From contig NZ_CP022752.1 in assembly GCF_002263515.1 (NCBI RefSeq), positions 5,022,001 to 5,086,000 of the forward strand: a stretch of DNA of 64,000 nucleotides. The letters are read 5' to 3'. Below, piece after piece: positions 25,922 to 34,336 of the stretch. Numbering within the stretch: position 1 is the stretch's first letter; every line of letters begins with the position of its first letter. The notes under the pieces were generated by a model. The model had not been told where the DNA came from. It did not search any database and saw only the letters and a program-made list of their open reading frames with translations. Both the position numbers and the translations under genes were made by a program. Source of the DNA: Actinopolyspora erythraea. Its GTDB lineage: Bacteria > Actinomycetota > Actinomycetes > Mycobacteriales > Pseudonocardiaceae.

Positions 25922-27355
25922 TCAGAGGATCGGCGAGGGCGTGTAGCCCGCCGCCTCCGGGTGGCGGTCGGTGATGTCGCTGATCTCCTCGGTGACCTCG
26001 CGCACCTGCGCCGCGGCGGCGCCGGTGAACTCCAGCGGGTCGGAGAGCAGCTGCCCGAGCCGCTCGCGGTCCAGTGGCAGCCGCTCGTCGGCGGCCAGCC
26101 TGTCGAGCAGGTCGTTGCGCTCCAGCCCGCGCTCACGCATGTCCAGCGCGACCGCGACCGCGTTCTCCTTGATGGCCTCGTGGGCGGTCTCCCTGCCGAC
26201 GCCCTCCCGCACGGCGGCCATGAGCACCTTGGTGGTGGCCAGGAACGGCAGGTAGCGGTCGAGCTCACGGGAGATCACGGCCGGGAAGGCGCCGAACTCG
26301 TCGAGCACGGTCAGCAGCGTCTCCAGCAACCCGTCGAACGCGAAGAACGCGTCGGGCAGCGCCACGCGCCGCACCACCGAGCAGGAGACGTCCCCCTCGT
26401 TCCACTGGTCCCCGGCCAGCTCGCCCGACATCGAGACGTAGCCCCGCAGCACCACCGCGAGGCCGTTGATCCGCTCGCAGGAGCGGGTGTTCATCTTGTG
26501 CGGCATCGCGCTGGAACCGACCTGACCGGGCTTGAAGCCCTCGGTGACCAGCTCCTGCCCGGCCATCAGCCGGACGGTCTTGGCCAGGCTGGAGGGCGCG
26601 GCCGCCAGCTGGGAGAGCGTGGTCAGCACCTCGAAGTCCAGCGAACGCGGGTAGACCTGGCCGACGCTGCCCAGCACCTTGCCGAAACCGAGGTGCCCGG
26701 CGACCCTGCGTTCCAGCTGGGCGAGCTTGTCCCGGTCACCGTCGAGGAGGTCCAGCGCGTCCTGCGAGGTCCCCACTGGTCCCTTGATGCCGCGCAGCGG
26801 GTAGCGCGCCAGCAGATCCTCCAGCCGCCGGAAGGCGACGATCATCTCGTCGGCCGCCGTGGCGAACCGCTTGCCCAGGGTGGTGGCCTGGGCGGCGACG
26901 TTGTGCGAGCGCCCCGCCATGACCAGCTCGCCGTGCTCGGTGGCGAGCTGCCCCAGGCGGGCGAGCACGGCCACGGTGCGGTCGCGCACGTGCTCCAGGC
27001 TGCGACGGATCTGGAGCTGCTCGACGTTCTCGGTCAGATCGCGCGAGGTCATGCCCTTGTGGATCTGCTCGTGCCCGGCGAGCGCGTTGAACTCCTCGAT
27101 GCGGGCCTTGACGTCGTGCCGGGTGACGCGCTCCCGCTCCGCGATGGAGTCGAGGTCGACCCGTTCCAGCACCCGCTCGTAGTCCTCGATCACCCCGTCG
27201 GGGACCTCGACGCCGAGCTCGGCCTGCGCCCGCAGCACCGCCAGCCACAGCTTGCGCTCCAGCACGATCTTGTGCTCCGGCGACCAGAGCCTGACCAGTT
27301 CGGGCGAGGCGTAGCGGGAGGCGAGGGGGTCGGGAATGCTGGGCTTGTCCGTCAC
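25922..27355 (-). CDS. purB: Adenylosuccinate lyase
   Basis: Splits SAICAR and adenylosuccinate to release fumarate, acting twice in purine synthesis. 477 residues. The fumarase-superfamily signature SSAMPHKMN lies near residue 283, preceded by QVGS, and TSRDLTEN and GRSHNVAAQATTLGKRF mark the other active-site segments. The start is taken at GTG 27355 (VTDKPSIP), where homologues begin; a TTG at 27379 is possible. No strong ribosome-binding site is visible, so translation may be leaderless. A truncated sigma-factor gene ends just upstream on the same strand. Confidence 0.95.
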   Translation of the reverse strand: MTDKPSIPDPLASRYASPELVRLWSPEHKIVLERKLWLAVLRAQAELGVEVPDGVIEDYERVLERVDLDSIAERERVTRHDVKARIEEFNALAGHEQIHKGMTSRDLTENVEQLQIRRSLEHVRDRTVAVLARLGQLATEHGELVMAGRSHNVAAQATTLGKRFATAADEMIVAFRRLEDLLARYPLRGIKGPVGTSQDALDLLDGDRDKLAQLERRVAGHLGFGKVLGSVGQVYPRSLDFEVLTTLSQLAAAPSSLAKTVRLMAGQELVTEGFKPGQVGSSAMPHKMNTRSCERINGLAVVLRGYVSMSGELAGDQWNEGDVSCSVVRRVALPDAFFAFDGLLETLLTVLDEFGAFPAVISRELDRYLPFLATTKVLMAAVREGVGRETAHEAIKENAVAVALDMRERGLERNDLLDRLAADERLPLDRERLGQLLSDPLEFTGAAAAQVREVTEEISDITDRHPEAAGYTPSPIL

Positions 27356-27419
27356 GAGTGGTGAGGATACTTCCACCAACGGATGAACGCGCCGGGCGGC
27401 CCCGGTGCGGCCGGGCCGC

Positions 27420-27650
27420 CAACACCGGGCTGTGCCGTTCGTCGAACCAGGCCCGCATCAGCGTTTTGCGCGCGTAGCGCGGGGCTGTGCTCTCGTTGAC
27501 CCGCCACCAAACCCGGTAGAGCTTGACGAACGTGTTCTGCACCAGGTCCTCGGCCAGGTGCCAGTCACCGCACAACAGGTAGGCCGAGCGCCGTAACTGC
27601 GTCGTGTGGGTACGTGCGAAGGTCCGGAACGACTCTTCGCTCTCCCGCAT
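27420..27650 (-). pseudogene. Truncated SigE-family sigma factor (region 2 only)
   Basis: The first 75 residues match the N-terminal domain of SigE-family ECF sigma factors: EESFRTFARTHTTQLRRSAY, LLCGDWHLAEDLVQNTFVKLY, VWWRVNESTAPRYARKTLMR and AWFDERHSP. The intact paralogue at 29710-30228 has the same order with RRPWRRE next. Here homology stops there, and region 4, which binds the -35 element, is missing. The frame runs on into the antisense of purB. The ATG at 27650 with GAGGAG upstream is intact, so the loss is at the 3' end, most likely a deletion that joined it to purB. Confidence 0.7.
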
Positions 27651-27784
27651 TGGCTACACTCCTCTTCCGTGCCGCGCCCCCTGATACGCGCGGAGCCGGG
27701 ACGGGGTTGCACGCGAGTCGGATCGGTCCGGGCCGGGCGGGGGCGGATGCGGACCTCTCGCGGGAACGCCGCTCGGGGTGGGGC

Positions 27785-28369
27785 TCAGAGCAGCTGGGCG
27801 CGCAGCATCCGGCGCGCGGCTCCCCTCGGGTCGGGATCGCTCTCGATGAGGGCGTTGACCACGGCCCCGTCCACCAGCGCGATCAGTTCGAGCATGCGCT
27901 CACGACCGATGTCCATCCCCGAGCGTCGGAAGATCTCGGCCAGCAGCTCGTGCAGCCGCGCGTGCAGATCGCGCATGGACTCGGCGAGGTAGGGGCGTCT
28001 GGGCGATCCCACCAGGCGTTCGTACCGCAGCAGCACGGACTCGGTGCCGCCGTCGCGGGAGTCGGTGCCCAGCAGCATGTCCAGCACCAGCTCGACCACC
28101 TCCTCGCCGCCGGGCGGCTGCTCGGACAGCTCCTCCAGCCTGCGCCTGCCCTCGGCGAGTTCCTCCTCCGCCTCGTGGCGGACCGCCGCGGTGATCAGCT
28201 CCTCCAGCGAGTCGAAGTAGTAGGTGGTGGCGGCCAGCGGCAGTTGGGCGCGTTCGGCCACCGCGCGGTGCCGGATCGCCGCGAAACCGCCCTCGGAGAG
28301 CAGTTCGGCCGCCGCGACCACGAGCAGGTGCCGCCGCCGTTCACCTTTCGGGGTACTCGCCGCCGTCAT
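27785..28369 (-). CDS. TetR-family regulator of the SMR exporter
   Basis: 194 residues. The N-terminal DNA-binding domain reads RRRHLLVVAAAELLSEGGFAA, VAERAQLPLAATTYYF and SLEELITAAVRHEAEEEL. The ligand domain has LLRYERLVGSPRRPYLAESMRDLHARLHEL's core L-L-x-R-Y-E and a GAVVNALIE helix. It is the second gene after an SMR exporter on the same strand (136 bp apart). A 26-bp palindrome in front of the exporter is the likely operator. ATG 28369 has AGGA eight bases upstream; ATG 28387 is an alternative. Confidence 0.88.
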   Translation of the reverse strand: MTAASTPKGERRRHLLVVAAAELLSEGGFAAIRHRAVAERAQLPLAATTYYFDSLEELITAAVRHEAEEELAEGRRRLEELSEQPPGGEEVVELVLDMLLGTDSRDGGTESVLLRYERLVGSPRRPYLAESMRDLHARLHELLAEIFRRSGMDIGRERMLELIALVDGAVVNALIESDPDPRGAARRMLRAQLL

Positions 28370-28505
28370 CGCGTCGATCCTAGCCATCCCGGCCGCCCGG
28401 CTGGGGGATGTGAGGCGACGATCTCGCGGCGTCCCGCCCGCCGATGCTCGCCCGGTCCTCCCGGTGGGGGAGCCACGGGAGGGCGACGGGCAGCCGGGCT
28501 CCGGA

Positions 28506-28829
28506 TCAGTGCCCGACCCCGGCCAGGTTGAGGCCGAGCACCCCGGCGATGATCAGCACGATCGACAGGATCTTGAGCACCGAGACGGCATCGCCGAGCC
28601 AGACCATGCCGATGAGGGCGGTAAGCGCCGCGCCGACGCCCGTCCACACCGCGTAGGCCGGTCCGACCGGCAGCAGGCGCATCGACCACGCCAGCCCCGC
28701 GAAGCTGCCCGTGGCCAGCACCAGGAAGGCCAGGCTGGGCACGAGCCTGCTGAATCCCTCCGAGAGCTTGAGCGAGATCGCCCAGCCCGCTTCGAGCGCT
28801 CCGGAGAACAACAGCACCAGCCAAGCCAT
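28506..28829 (-). CDS. Small multidrug resistance (SMR) exporter
   Basis: 107-residue protein with four membrane segments, the size of EmrE, QacE and Gdx. The essential membrane Glu is in FSGALEAGWAISLK, near residue 13. Other SMR features are LPVGPAYAVWTGVGAALTALIGM and the C-terminal KILSIVLIIAGVLGLNL. The GAG-E-A-G-W-A-I-x-L-K order resembles the Gdx/SugE guanidinium-exporter branch, as does the WTGVGA segment, but no guanidine riboswitch was found upstream. ATG 28829 matches the family start; the GTG at 28838 is closer to the ribosome-binding site GGAAGGA and may also be used. A TetR gene follows. Confidence 0.9.
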   Translation of the reverse strand: MAWLVLLFSGALEAGWAISLKLSEGFSRLVPSLAFLVLATGSFAGLAWSMRLLPVGPAYAVWTGVGAALTALIGMVWLGDAVSVLKILSIVLIIAGVLGLNLAGVGH

Positions 28830-28890
28830 GGTGAGCACGTCCTTCCACGATCGGCGACACGAACGACGCTTCAGGTGAGGAGACTACCCG

Positions 28891-28916
28891 CAAAGTGGCA
28901 CGCCCGTACCACTTTG
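28891..28916. promoter_or_regulatory. Palindromic operator upstream of the SMR exporter
   Basis: Arms CAAAGTGG (28891-28898) and CCACTTTG (28909-28916) with partly symmetrical interior CACGCCCGTA. It lies 62 bp upstream of the exporter start. The TetR protein encoded two genes down is the natural candidate to bind it and repress the exporter until a drug or cation binds. Confidence 0.75.
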
Positions 28917-29015
28917 GTGGGCGAAGCCACCACAGCACGGACATCGTCACCGAACGACACCACGACTCGGCATGACCGGCAGTACGAGAGGCACCGGAGC
29001 GCCTCACTCACCGGC

Positions 29016-29696
29016 TCAGAGTTCGCCCGCCAACCGCTCCGCTATCCGGGGCAACCCGGTCTCGTGGGGCGGTTCCCCCCCGGAGTCGGAGCTACTGCGC
29101 AGGATCAGCCCGCGCCCGCTGCCGGTGCGCACGACCACCTGCACCCCGTCACCCCGGCGCTGCAACTTCGCCTCCCCCTCGGCGGGCACCGAGGAGGCCG
29201 CCCCCAGGATCGCGGTCACGTTGCCGTTGGACCCATCGGCGCGCAGCTGGAAGGAGGCGGTGCGCGTTCCCTCGGGGCACTGCTCGGCCGCCACGGGCAC
29301 GCTGGCCTCGCCGACCTCGGGCAGCTGCTCGGACAGCGCGGTCGCCAGCTCCGGGTCGGGCGGGCCGCAACCGGAGGAGCGGTCCCCCGGCACGGAGAGC
29401 GCGGTGGGCGCGGGCTGCTGGCTACCCACCCGAGGTTCGGGTTCGCTCGCTCCTCCCGAGACCCCCGGAGCGGTGTGCTCGGCCTGGTTGGCCGACTCCG
29501 GGACCAGCCAACCCGTTCCGAAGCCGAGTCCGCCGACCAGCACGGCCAGCACCACCAGGGAGCCACCAGCCGCACCGACCCGACGCCGGGCCGTCACCCG
29601 CCGTGAAGCCCTGGCGATGTCCTCGGCGTCGAATGTCGCTTCGGGGGTGGGGCCCGCCGCGTCGCGGAACAGGTCCGCGAGCTCCTCCTCTCGCAC
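29016..29696 (-). CDS. Membrane protein encoded after a SigE-family sigma factor (putative anti-sigma)
   Basis: 226 residues. A cytoplasmic N-terminal segment of about 50 residues (EEELADLFRDAAG, then DAEDIARASRRVTARRRV) precedes one membrane helix (about 55-78, GAAGGSLVVLAVLVGGLGFG). The extracellular part has no known domain and two Cys residues (CGPPD, EQCPEG) that could form a disulfide. The sigma-factor stop overlaps the ribosome-binding site of this gene; the GTG at 29696 has GGAGG about ten bases upstream. Coupled sigma and membrane-partner genes are typical of sigma/anti-sigma pairs, which is the basis of the assignment. Confidence 0.65.
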   Translation of the reverse strand: MREEELADLFRDAAGPTPEATFDAEDIARASRRVTARRRVGAAGGSLVVLAVLVGGLGFGTGWLVPESANQAEHTAPGVSGGASEPEPRVGSQQPAPTALSVPGDRSSGCGPPDPELATALSEQLPEVGEASVPVAAEQCPEGTRTASFQLRADGSNGNVTAILGAASSVPAEGEAKLQRRGDGVQVVVRTGSGRGLILRSSSDSGGEPPHETGLPRIAERLAGEL

Positions 29697-29709
29697 TTCC
29701 TTCACCTCC

Positions 29710-30228
29710 TCACGACATCGACCGCAGGTCACCGAGCGAATCACCGAGAGCGGCTCGCAGCGCCTCCAGCCCCCGGGCGGTCTGGCTCTTCACGTTGCCC
29801 TCGCTGCACTTCATGACCTCGGCGACACCGGCCACGTCGAGCCCCTCCAGATAGCGCAGCACCAGCACCGCCCGCTGTTTCGGCGGCACCATCCGCAGCC
29901 CGGCGAGCAACGTGCGTCGGGTGACGACGGAGTCGTCCATGTCGACGCCGTCGGCGGAGCGCTCGGGCAGCTCCTCCACCGCCCGCTCCCGCCGCCAGGG
30001 CCTGCGCGAGTCGTCGATCACCGCGCGGGTGAGGGTGCGACGTACGTAGGCGTCCAGCGCCTCCTTGTCGCGGATCTTGCGCCACCTGCGGTGCACCGCT
30101 ATGAACGCGTTCTGCGTCAGGTCGTCCGCTCGGTGCCAGTCCCCGCACATCATGTACGCCATCCGACGCACCGCCTCTCGCCGAGCCGCGAAGTACTCCG
30201 CGAACTCCTGCTCCTCGCGTTGCTCCAC
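29710..30228 (-). CDS. SigE-family ECF RNA polymerase sigma factor
   Basis: 172 residues. Region 2 (about 5-75) includes FAEYFAARREAVRRMAYMMC, GDWHRADDLTQNAFIAVHRRW and YVRRTLTRAVIDD. Region 4 (about 110-165) includes VPPKQRAVLVLRYLEGLDVA and the helix-turn-helix VAEVMKCSEGNVKSQTARGL. The GTG at 30228 follows GGAGG at seven bases. It is co-transcribed with a membrane-anchored partner and divergent from threonine aldolase. A palindrome CGACACGTGTC lies about 20-30 bp upstream. A truncated paralogue lies 2 kb away beside purB. Confidence 0.9.
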   Translation of the reverse strand: MEQREEQEFAEYFAARREAVRRMAYMMCGDWHRADDLTQNAFIAVHRRWRKIRDKEALDAYVRRTLTRAVIDDSRRPWRRERAVEELPERSADGVDMDDSVVTRRTLLAGLRMVPPKQRAVLVLRYLEGLDVAGVAEVMKCSEGNVKSQTARGLEALRAALGDSLGDLRSMS

Positions 30229-30396
30229 GCGGAAGCCTCCGCTCGTTGCGTGCCGACACGTGTCAGGACGGAACGTCCACCGTTCAAGGTTGCACGCCGG
30301 TAACGGGCGATCACCACACCCCCGGCGGAAAACCGGATCCCCGCAGGTCCGCTTACCCGGTACTGCACGACCGGCCACATGTGGTGTGATCCTTTC

Positions 30397-31416
30397 GTGA
30401 CCAACACAGCCCCGATCGATCTACGTTCCGACACCGTTACCCGCCCCGACGAGCGGATGACCGCGGCGATGGCCGACGCCGAGGTCGGCGACGACGTGCT
30501 CGACCGCGACCCAACCATGCGCGAGCTGGAGCTCAGGGTCGCGGAGCTGCTGGGCACCGAGGACGCGCTGTGGGTCCCCAGCGGCACCATGGGGAATCTG
30601 ATCGCGCTCTCGCTGCACCTGCGGCGCGGGGACCGGTTCCTGGCACCACGTGGTGCGCACGTGCTGACCCACGAGCTGGGCTCGGCGGCGTGGCTGGCGG
30701 GCGGGATGCCCGAGCCGCTGAGCTGGGACGCGGGCCCGGGCAGGCCCAGCGCCCGGCTGGTGCGTTCCGAGTCCGCCGACGGCGGCGGGTACGACTCGCT
30801 GCGCAGCAGCCTGCTGTGCCTGGAGAACACCCACAACGAGGCGGGCGGCGCGGTGATCCCGCCGGACGAGCACGCACAGCTGGTGGCGGCGGCCCGCGAC
30901 AACGGCCTGCGCGTCCACGTGGACGGAGCGCGCATCTTCAACGCGGCGGTCGCGCTGGGCGTGCAGCCCGCCGCGCTGACGGTCGGCGCGGACACGGTGC
31001 AGACCTGCCTGAGCAAGGGGCTCGGCGCTCCGGTCGGCTCCGCGGTGGCCGGCAGCGGCGAGTTCGTCGAGGAGGCGCGGCGGATGCGCAAGATGCTCGG
31101 CGGCGGAGTGCGGCAGGGCGGCGTGCTCGCGGCGGCCGGGCTGGTGGCCCTGGAGGGCTTCGACCGGCTGCGCAGCGACCACGACAACGCGGCACGGCTG
31201 GCGACCGGCCTGACCGAGCTGGGTTGGAACGTCACCCCGCCGCGGACGAACATCGTGCTGGCCGCCGTGCCCGATGTCGGGCACAGTCTGGAATGGCTGC
31301 GCGGGCTCGGCGTGCTCGCGGTTCCGATGGCGGGCCGGGTGCGCTTCGTGACCCACCGCGACGTCGGCCCAACCGACATCGACGAAGTACTGCGCCGGGT
31401 GGGGAACGCGAGCTGA
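30397..31416 (+). CDS. ltaE: Low-specificity L-threonine aldolase
   Basis: PLP enzyme that splits L-threonine (and allo-threonine) into glycine and acetaldehyde, 339 residues. Fold-type I features: IDLRSDTVTRPDERM at the start, VPSGTMGNLIAL, GAHVLTHELGSAAWLAGG, LENTHNEAGGAV, VDGARIFNAAVALG, and the PLP lysine in TCLSKGLGAPVG near residue 205. The GTG at 30397 is preferred because the family starts with TAPIDLRSDT a few residues on. An HAD hydrolase follows after 21 bp, probably in one operon. Confidence 0.93.
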   Translation: MTNTAPIDLRSDTVTRPDERMTAAMADAEVGDDVLDRDPTMRELELRVAELLGTEDALWVPSGTMGNLIALSLHLRRGDRFLAPRGAHVLTHELGSAAWLAGGMPEPLSWDAGPGRPSARLVRSESADGGGYDSLRSSLLCLENTHNEAGGAVIPPDEHAQLVAAARDNGLRVHVDGARIFNAAVALGVQPAALTVGADTVQTCLSKGLGAPVGSAVAGSGEFVEEARRMRKMLGGGVRQGGVLAAAGLVALEGFDRLRSDHDNAARLATGLTELGWNVTPPRTNIVLAAVPDVGHSLEWLRGLGVLAVPMAGRVRFVTHRDVGPTDIDEVLRRVGNAS

Positions 31417-31437
31417 CGAACCGGAGGGAGAACGGGA

Positions 31438-32082
31438 ATGGGCGACACGGCGAGCGGCCAACCGCGCTGGGTCGTTTTCGACTACGGCGAGGTCATCAGC
31501 CAACCTACCCGGGCGCTACCGCGCATCACCACCGCGCTGGGCGTCGACGGGGCGGCGCTGGACCGCGTCAGCGCGGCGTACTTCGCCGAGCGCGACGCCT
31601 ACGACCGGGGCCTCGGCGACCACGAGTACTGGAGCGCGGTGGGCAAGCGACTGGGCGCGGACGTGGACGCGGCGCTGGCGCGGGAGCTGACCCGCCTCGA
31701 CGTGGCTGGCTGGTCGGAGACCGACCCGGACACGCTACTGCTGCTGGCGGAGCTGACCGCATCCGGAACCCCGCTGGCACTGCTGTCCAACGCGCCGGGG
31801 TCGTTCGCGCGGCAGGCGGAGCGCACCCGCTGGATGGAGCACTTCCACCACGTGGTGTTCTCCGCCGACGTCGGAACGGCCAAGCCGGACGGGGAGATCT
31901 GGCGGGTGCTGCTCGACCGGCTCGACGACGCCCCCGAGCGGTGCCTGTTCTTCGACGACCGCGAGCCCAACGTGACGGCGGCCCGCGCGGCCGGGCTGCA
32001 CGCCCTGCGCTGGCAGGGCGCCGAGTGGGCGCGGGAGGTGCTGCGCTCGTACGGGTTGCTCCCGGCCACGAGCGGCGACTGA
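31438..32082 (+). CDS. HAD-superfamily hydrolase, YihX-like subclass
   Basis: 214-residue haloacid-dehalogenase-like hydrolase. Motif I is VVFDYGEVIS: the nucleophile Asp is present, but the +2 acid is Gly, as in the YihX/epoxide-hydrolase-N type (FDxG). Motif II is LALLSNAPG, motif III is the Lys in GTAKPDGEIW, and motif IV is CLFFDDREPNV. A helical cap lies between motif I and II (about residues 20-90). The ATG at 31438 follows GGAGGGAG. Sugar-phosphate phosphatase activity is typical of the subclass. It follows threonine aldolase and ends at a strong hairpin. Confidence 0.85.
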   Translation: MGDTASGQPRWVVFDYGEVISQPTRALPRITTALGVDGAALDRVSAAYFAERDAYDRGLGDHEYWSAVGKRLGADVDAALARELTRLDVAGWSETDPDTLLLLAELTASGTPLALLSNAPGSFARQAERTRWMEHFHHVVFSADVGTAKPDGEIWRVLLDRLDDAPERCLFFDDREPNVTAARAAGLHALRWQGAEWAREVLRSYGLLPATSGD

Positions 32083-32112
32083 GCCCGCCGAGCGAGCGGC
32101 TCGGCGGGGCTC
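32081..32112. terminator. Terminator hairpin after the HAD gene
   Basis: Arms GAGCCCGCCGAGC (32081-32093) and GCTCGGCGGGGCTC (32099-32112), a 13-bp stem with one bulged G and a 5-base loop, overlapping the HAD stop codon. It also serves the convergent small membrane-protein gene. Confidence 0.7.
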
Positions 32113-32150
32113 AGCGGAGCGCTCGCCACTCCAGGGGAGCGGCGGCGGGC

Positions 32151-32354
32151 TCAGCGGAGCTGGCGGCTCCGGCTCCCACCGCCCACCTGACGGTTGTCAC
32201 GCTTGGCCCACCCCACGGCCGCGGTGATCAGGAACAGCGCACCACCGACCACCGCGAGCCAGAACAGGCCCTTGACCACGAAACCGATCACGGCGCCGGC
32301 CACCGAGAGCACCAGCCACAGGGCCAGCAACCCGAGAACGACCTTCCACCACAT
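32151..32354 (-). CDS. Small membrane protein
   Basis: 67 residues with two membrane segments, MWWKVVLGLLALWLVLSVAG and LFWLAVVGGALFLITAAVGW, and a basic C-terminal tail (GGGSRSRQLR). Very similar small proteins (MWWK- start) are common in actinomycetes and are annotated only as hydrophobic proteins. ATG 32354 is chosen because the membrane protein starts there; a GGTGAG precedes it. It is monocistronic. No function is proposed. Confidence 0.75.
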   Translation of the reverse strand: MWWKVVLGLLALWLVLSVAGAVIGFVVKGLFWLAVVGGALFLITAAVGWAKRDNRQVGGGSRSRQLR

Positions 32355-32656
32355 GCTGCTCACCTCACCACGAGTGCACGGCTCCGCCTGCGCACGGGAA
32401 CCGGCCGCCGGCCGGCCACCGCCGATCCGGAAGCCACCTCCTCCAGGTTCCCACAGTTCGGTGGTCGTGCCCCACTCCTCGGGGGAGAACTCGGGGAAAA
32501 TCTCGGGGTGGCCGCGGCGCCGGGAAGCCGGGAGCGTTTGGTCGGCTCTCGACACGCTCGGCCGACAAGGCGCGTGATCGACGTTCCCCGGCACGCGAGC
32601 GCCGAACCCCCACTCACGCCACTCGCACCGCCGCGCTCGCGATCCGATCACCAGCG
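32355..32656. other. Intergenic interval before element A copy 3
   Basis: Holds the promoter region of the small membrane-protein gene. The part at 32475-32515 repeats CTCGGGG three times. The segment around 32595-32625 resembles the DNA upstream of element A copy 2 (GCGCCGAAC and CCCCAC motifs), so the repeat unit may extend left of its hairpin. Confidence 0.35.
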
Positions 32657-32760
32657 GGTTCTCCGGTGCTGCTCTCGCGAGGACGCCGGAGACGTCGTGT
32701 AGTTACTACCCGATGTCTCCGGCCCCGCAGCGAGAGCCGTGCGGGAGGTTCCGCCACAGC
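32657..32760 (+). repeat. Structured intergenic element A, copy 3
   Basis: P1 pairs 32661-32678 with 32730-32747, 18 positions with two G-U pairs and two mismatches. P2 pairs CCGGAGAC (32686-32693) with GTCTCCGG (32715-32722). The apical mini-hairpin is GTAG-TTA-CTAC. The internal loop is GAGGACG opposite CCCCGCA. The tail GGTTCCGCCA follows. It ends about 40 bp before the stop of convergent purD. Confidence 0.85.
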
Positions 32761-32793
32761 GCCATCCGGGCACAGCGCATCGAAGGACAGTTC

Positions 32794-34077
32794 CTAGTTC
32801 CGGGCGAAGTCGCCGTCGCCGGGGAGGGCGACCTCACCGCGCGCGGCGCGCGCCGCGATGTCGGTGCGGTAGTGCGCCCCGGGCAGGTGCACCCCGTCCA
32901 CGCGCCGGTAGACCTCCTGCCGCGCCGACTCCAGGTCCTCCCCGGTGGCGACCACGGACAGCACGCGACCTCCCGCCGAGAGCACCGCCCCGTCGGTTTC
33001 GCGCCTGCGGGTGCCGGAGTGCAGCACGCCGGGCCCGTCGCTGCCGCCGATGACGTCGTCGGTGCGCGGCCTGCCCGGGTACCCCTCGGCGGCCAGGATC
33101 ACGGTCACGGCGGCGCCGGGCTCCCACTCGGGCTCTGGCGCCTCGGCCAGCTCCCCGTTGGCGACCGCCGTGAGCAGGCTCGACAGCGGAGTGCGGAGCA
33201 TGGCCAGCACCGCCTGCGTCTCGGGGTCGCCGAAGCGGCAGTTGAACTCGATGACCTGCGGTCCGTCCGAGGTCAGCGCCAACCCGGCGTAGAGCAGCCC
33301 GGAGTAGGGCGTGCCGCGCCGCGCGAGCTCCTCGACGGTGGGGCGCACGACGGTGTCGACGACCTGGTCGACCATTCCCTCCGGCGCCCAGGGCAGCGGG
33401 GCGTAGGCCCCCATGCCGCCGGTGTTGGGGCCCGCGTCGCCGTCACCGACGCGCTTGAAGTCCTGCGCGGGCAGCAGCGGACGCACCGTGGTGCCGTCGA
33501 CCAGACACAGCAGCGAGGCCTCTGGGCCGTCGAGGAACGACTCCAGCAGCACCGGGTGGCCGTCCTCCAGCAGCTTCAGGGCGTGGGCACGGGCGGCGTC
33601 GAAGTCGCTGGTGACCAGCACCCCCTTGCCCCCGGCCAGCCCGTCGTCCTTGACCACCCAGGTGGGGCCGAAGTTGACCAGCGCGGCGTCCAGCTTCGCC
33701 GGGTTGTCCACGGTCTCGCTGTGCGCGGTCGGCACACCGGCCGAGAGCATGACGTCCTTGGCGAAGGCCTTCGAGCCCTCGATGCGTGCCGCCGCCCTGG
33801 AGGGGCCGAAGCAGGGCACACCGGCCGCCCGAACGGCGTCGGCGGCGCCCGCCACCAGGGGGGTCTCCGGCCCGAAGACCACCAGGTCCGCCCGCCACTT
33901 CAGGGCGAGTTCGGCCATCTCATCGGGGGCGGCCACGTCCACCGAGTACGACTCGGCGATCATCGCGGTGCCCGCGTTGCCGGGAGCGCACGCCAGGGCG
34001 GTCACCTCCGGGTCGCGGGAGAGCGCCCGCAGGATCGCGTGTTCCCTGCCGCCTGCACCAATCACGAGGATGCGCAC
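32794..34077 (-). CDS. purD: Phosphoribosylamine-glycine ligase (GAR synthetase)
   Basis: ATP-grasp enzyme of step two of purine synthesis, 427 residues. N-domain: [13 protein letters not shown] at the start and [17 protein letters not shown]-grasp core: [18 protein letters not shown] near residue 140, then [30 protein letters not shown] and [16 protein letters not shown], the metal-binding signature. The start is GTG 34077, where the nucleotide-binding motif begins; the frame continues upstream without homology. It is divergent from a secreted phosphodiesterase gene. Element A copy 3 follows the stop. Confidence 0.95.
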   Translation of the reverse strand: MRILVIGAGGREHAILRALSRDPEVTALACAPGNAGTAMIAESYSVDVAAPDEMAELALKWRADLVVFGPETPLVAGAADAVRAAGVPCFGPSRAAARIEGSKAFAKDVMLSAGVPTAHSETVDNPAKLDAALVNFGPTWVVKDDGLAGGKGVLVTSDFDAARAHALKLLEDGHPVLLESFLDGPEASLLCLVDGTTVRPLLPAQDFKRVGDGDAGPNTGGMGAYAPLPWAPEGMVDQVVDTVVRPTVEELARRGTPYSGLLYAGLALTSDGPQVIEFNCRFGDPETQAVLAMLRTPLSSLLTAVANGELAEAPEPEWEPGAAVTVILAAEGYPGRPRTDDVIGGSDGPGVLHSGTRRRETDGAVLSAGGRVLSVVATGEDLESARQEVYRRVDGVHLPGAHYRTDIAARAARGEVALPGDGDFARN

Positions 34078-34336
34078 GCCCCGCAGCGTAAAGCTTCGCC
34101 GGACGGACGGGTCCTCGCCCCCCACCGAGCGGTGACCGACACGACCTCGGTTGTTCATCACGATGTCGTCGCGGGTTTCGCCGCCGTGACCGAGGATGGT
34201 GCCGACCGACTTCCCGGCCCGCTTCAGCGGGTGTCCGCCGTGCTCGGGTGTCCGGGCGGTGTCGCCCGCTTCCCCGGCGCGGACACGGCCACCCGCCCGA
34301 ACCGGGCCGGGAGAACCACTATCGAGGAGGTTATTC

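Noticed and set aside
28830..28970. Possible guanidine (ykkC-type) riboswitch before the SMR exporter
   Set aside because: Only a simple palindrome is present; the conserved ACG-containing loops and paired hairpins of those riboswitches were not found.
30570..32702. 710-codon plus-strand frame over the threonine aldolase and HAD genes
   Set aside because: It overlaps two well-supported genes in another frame and is Arg/Gly/Ala-rich without any domain.
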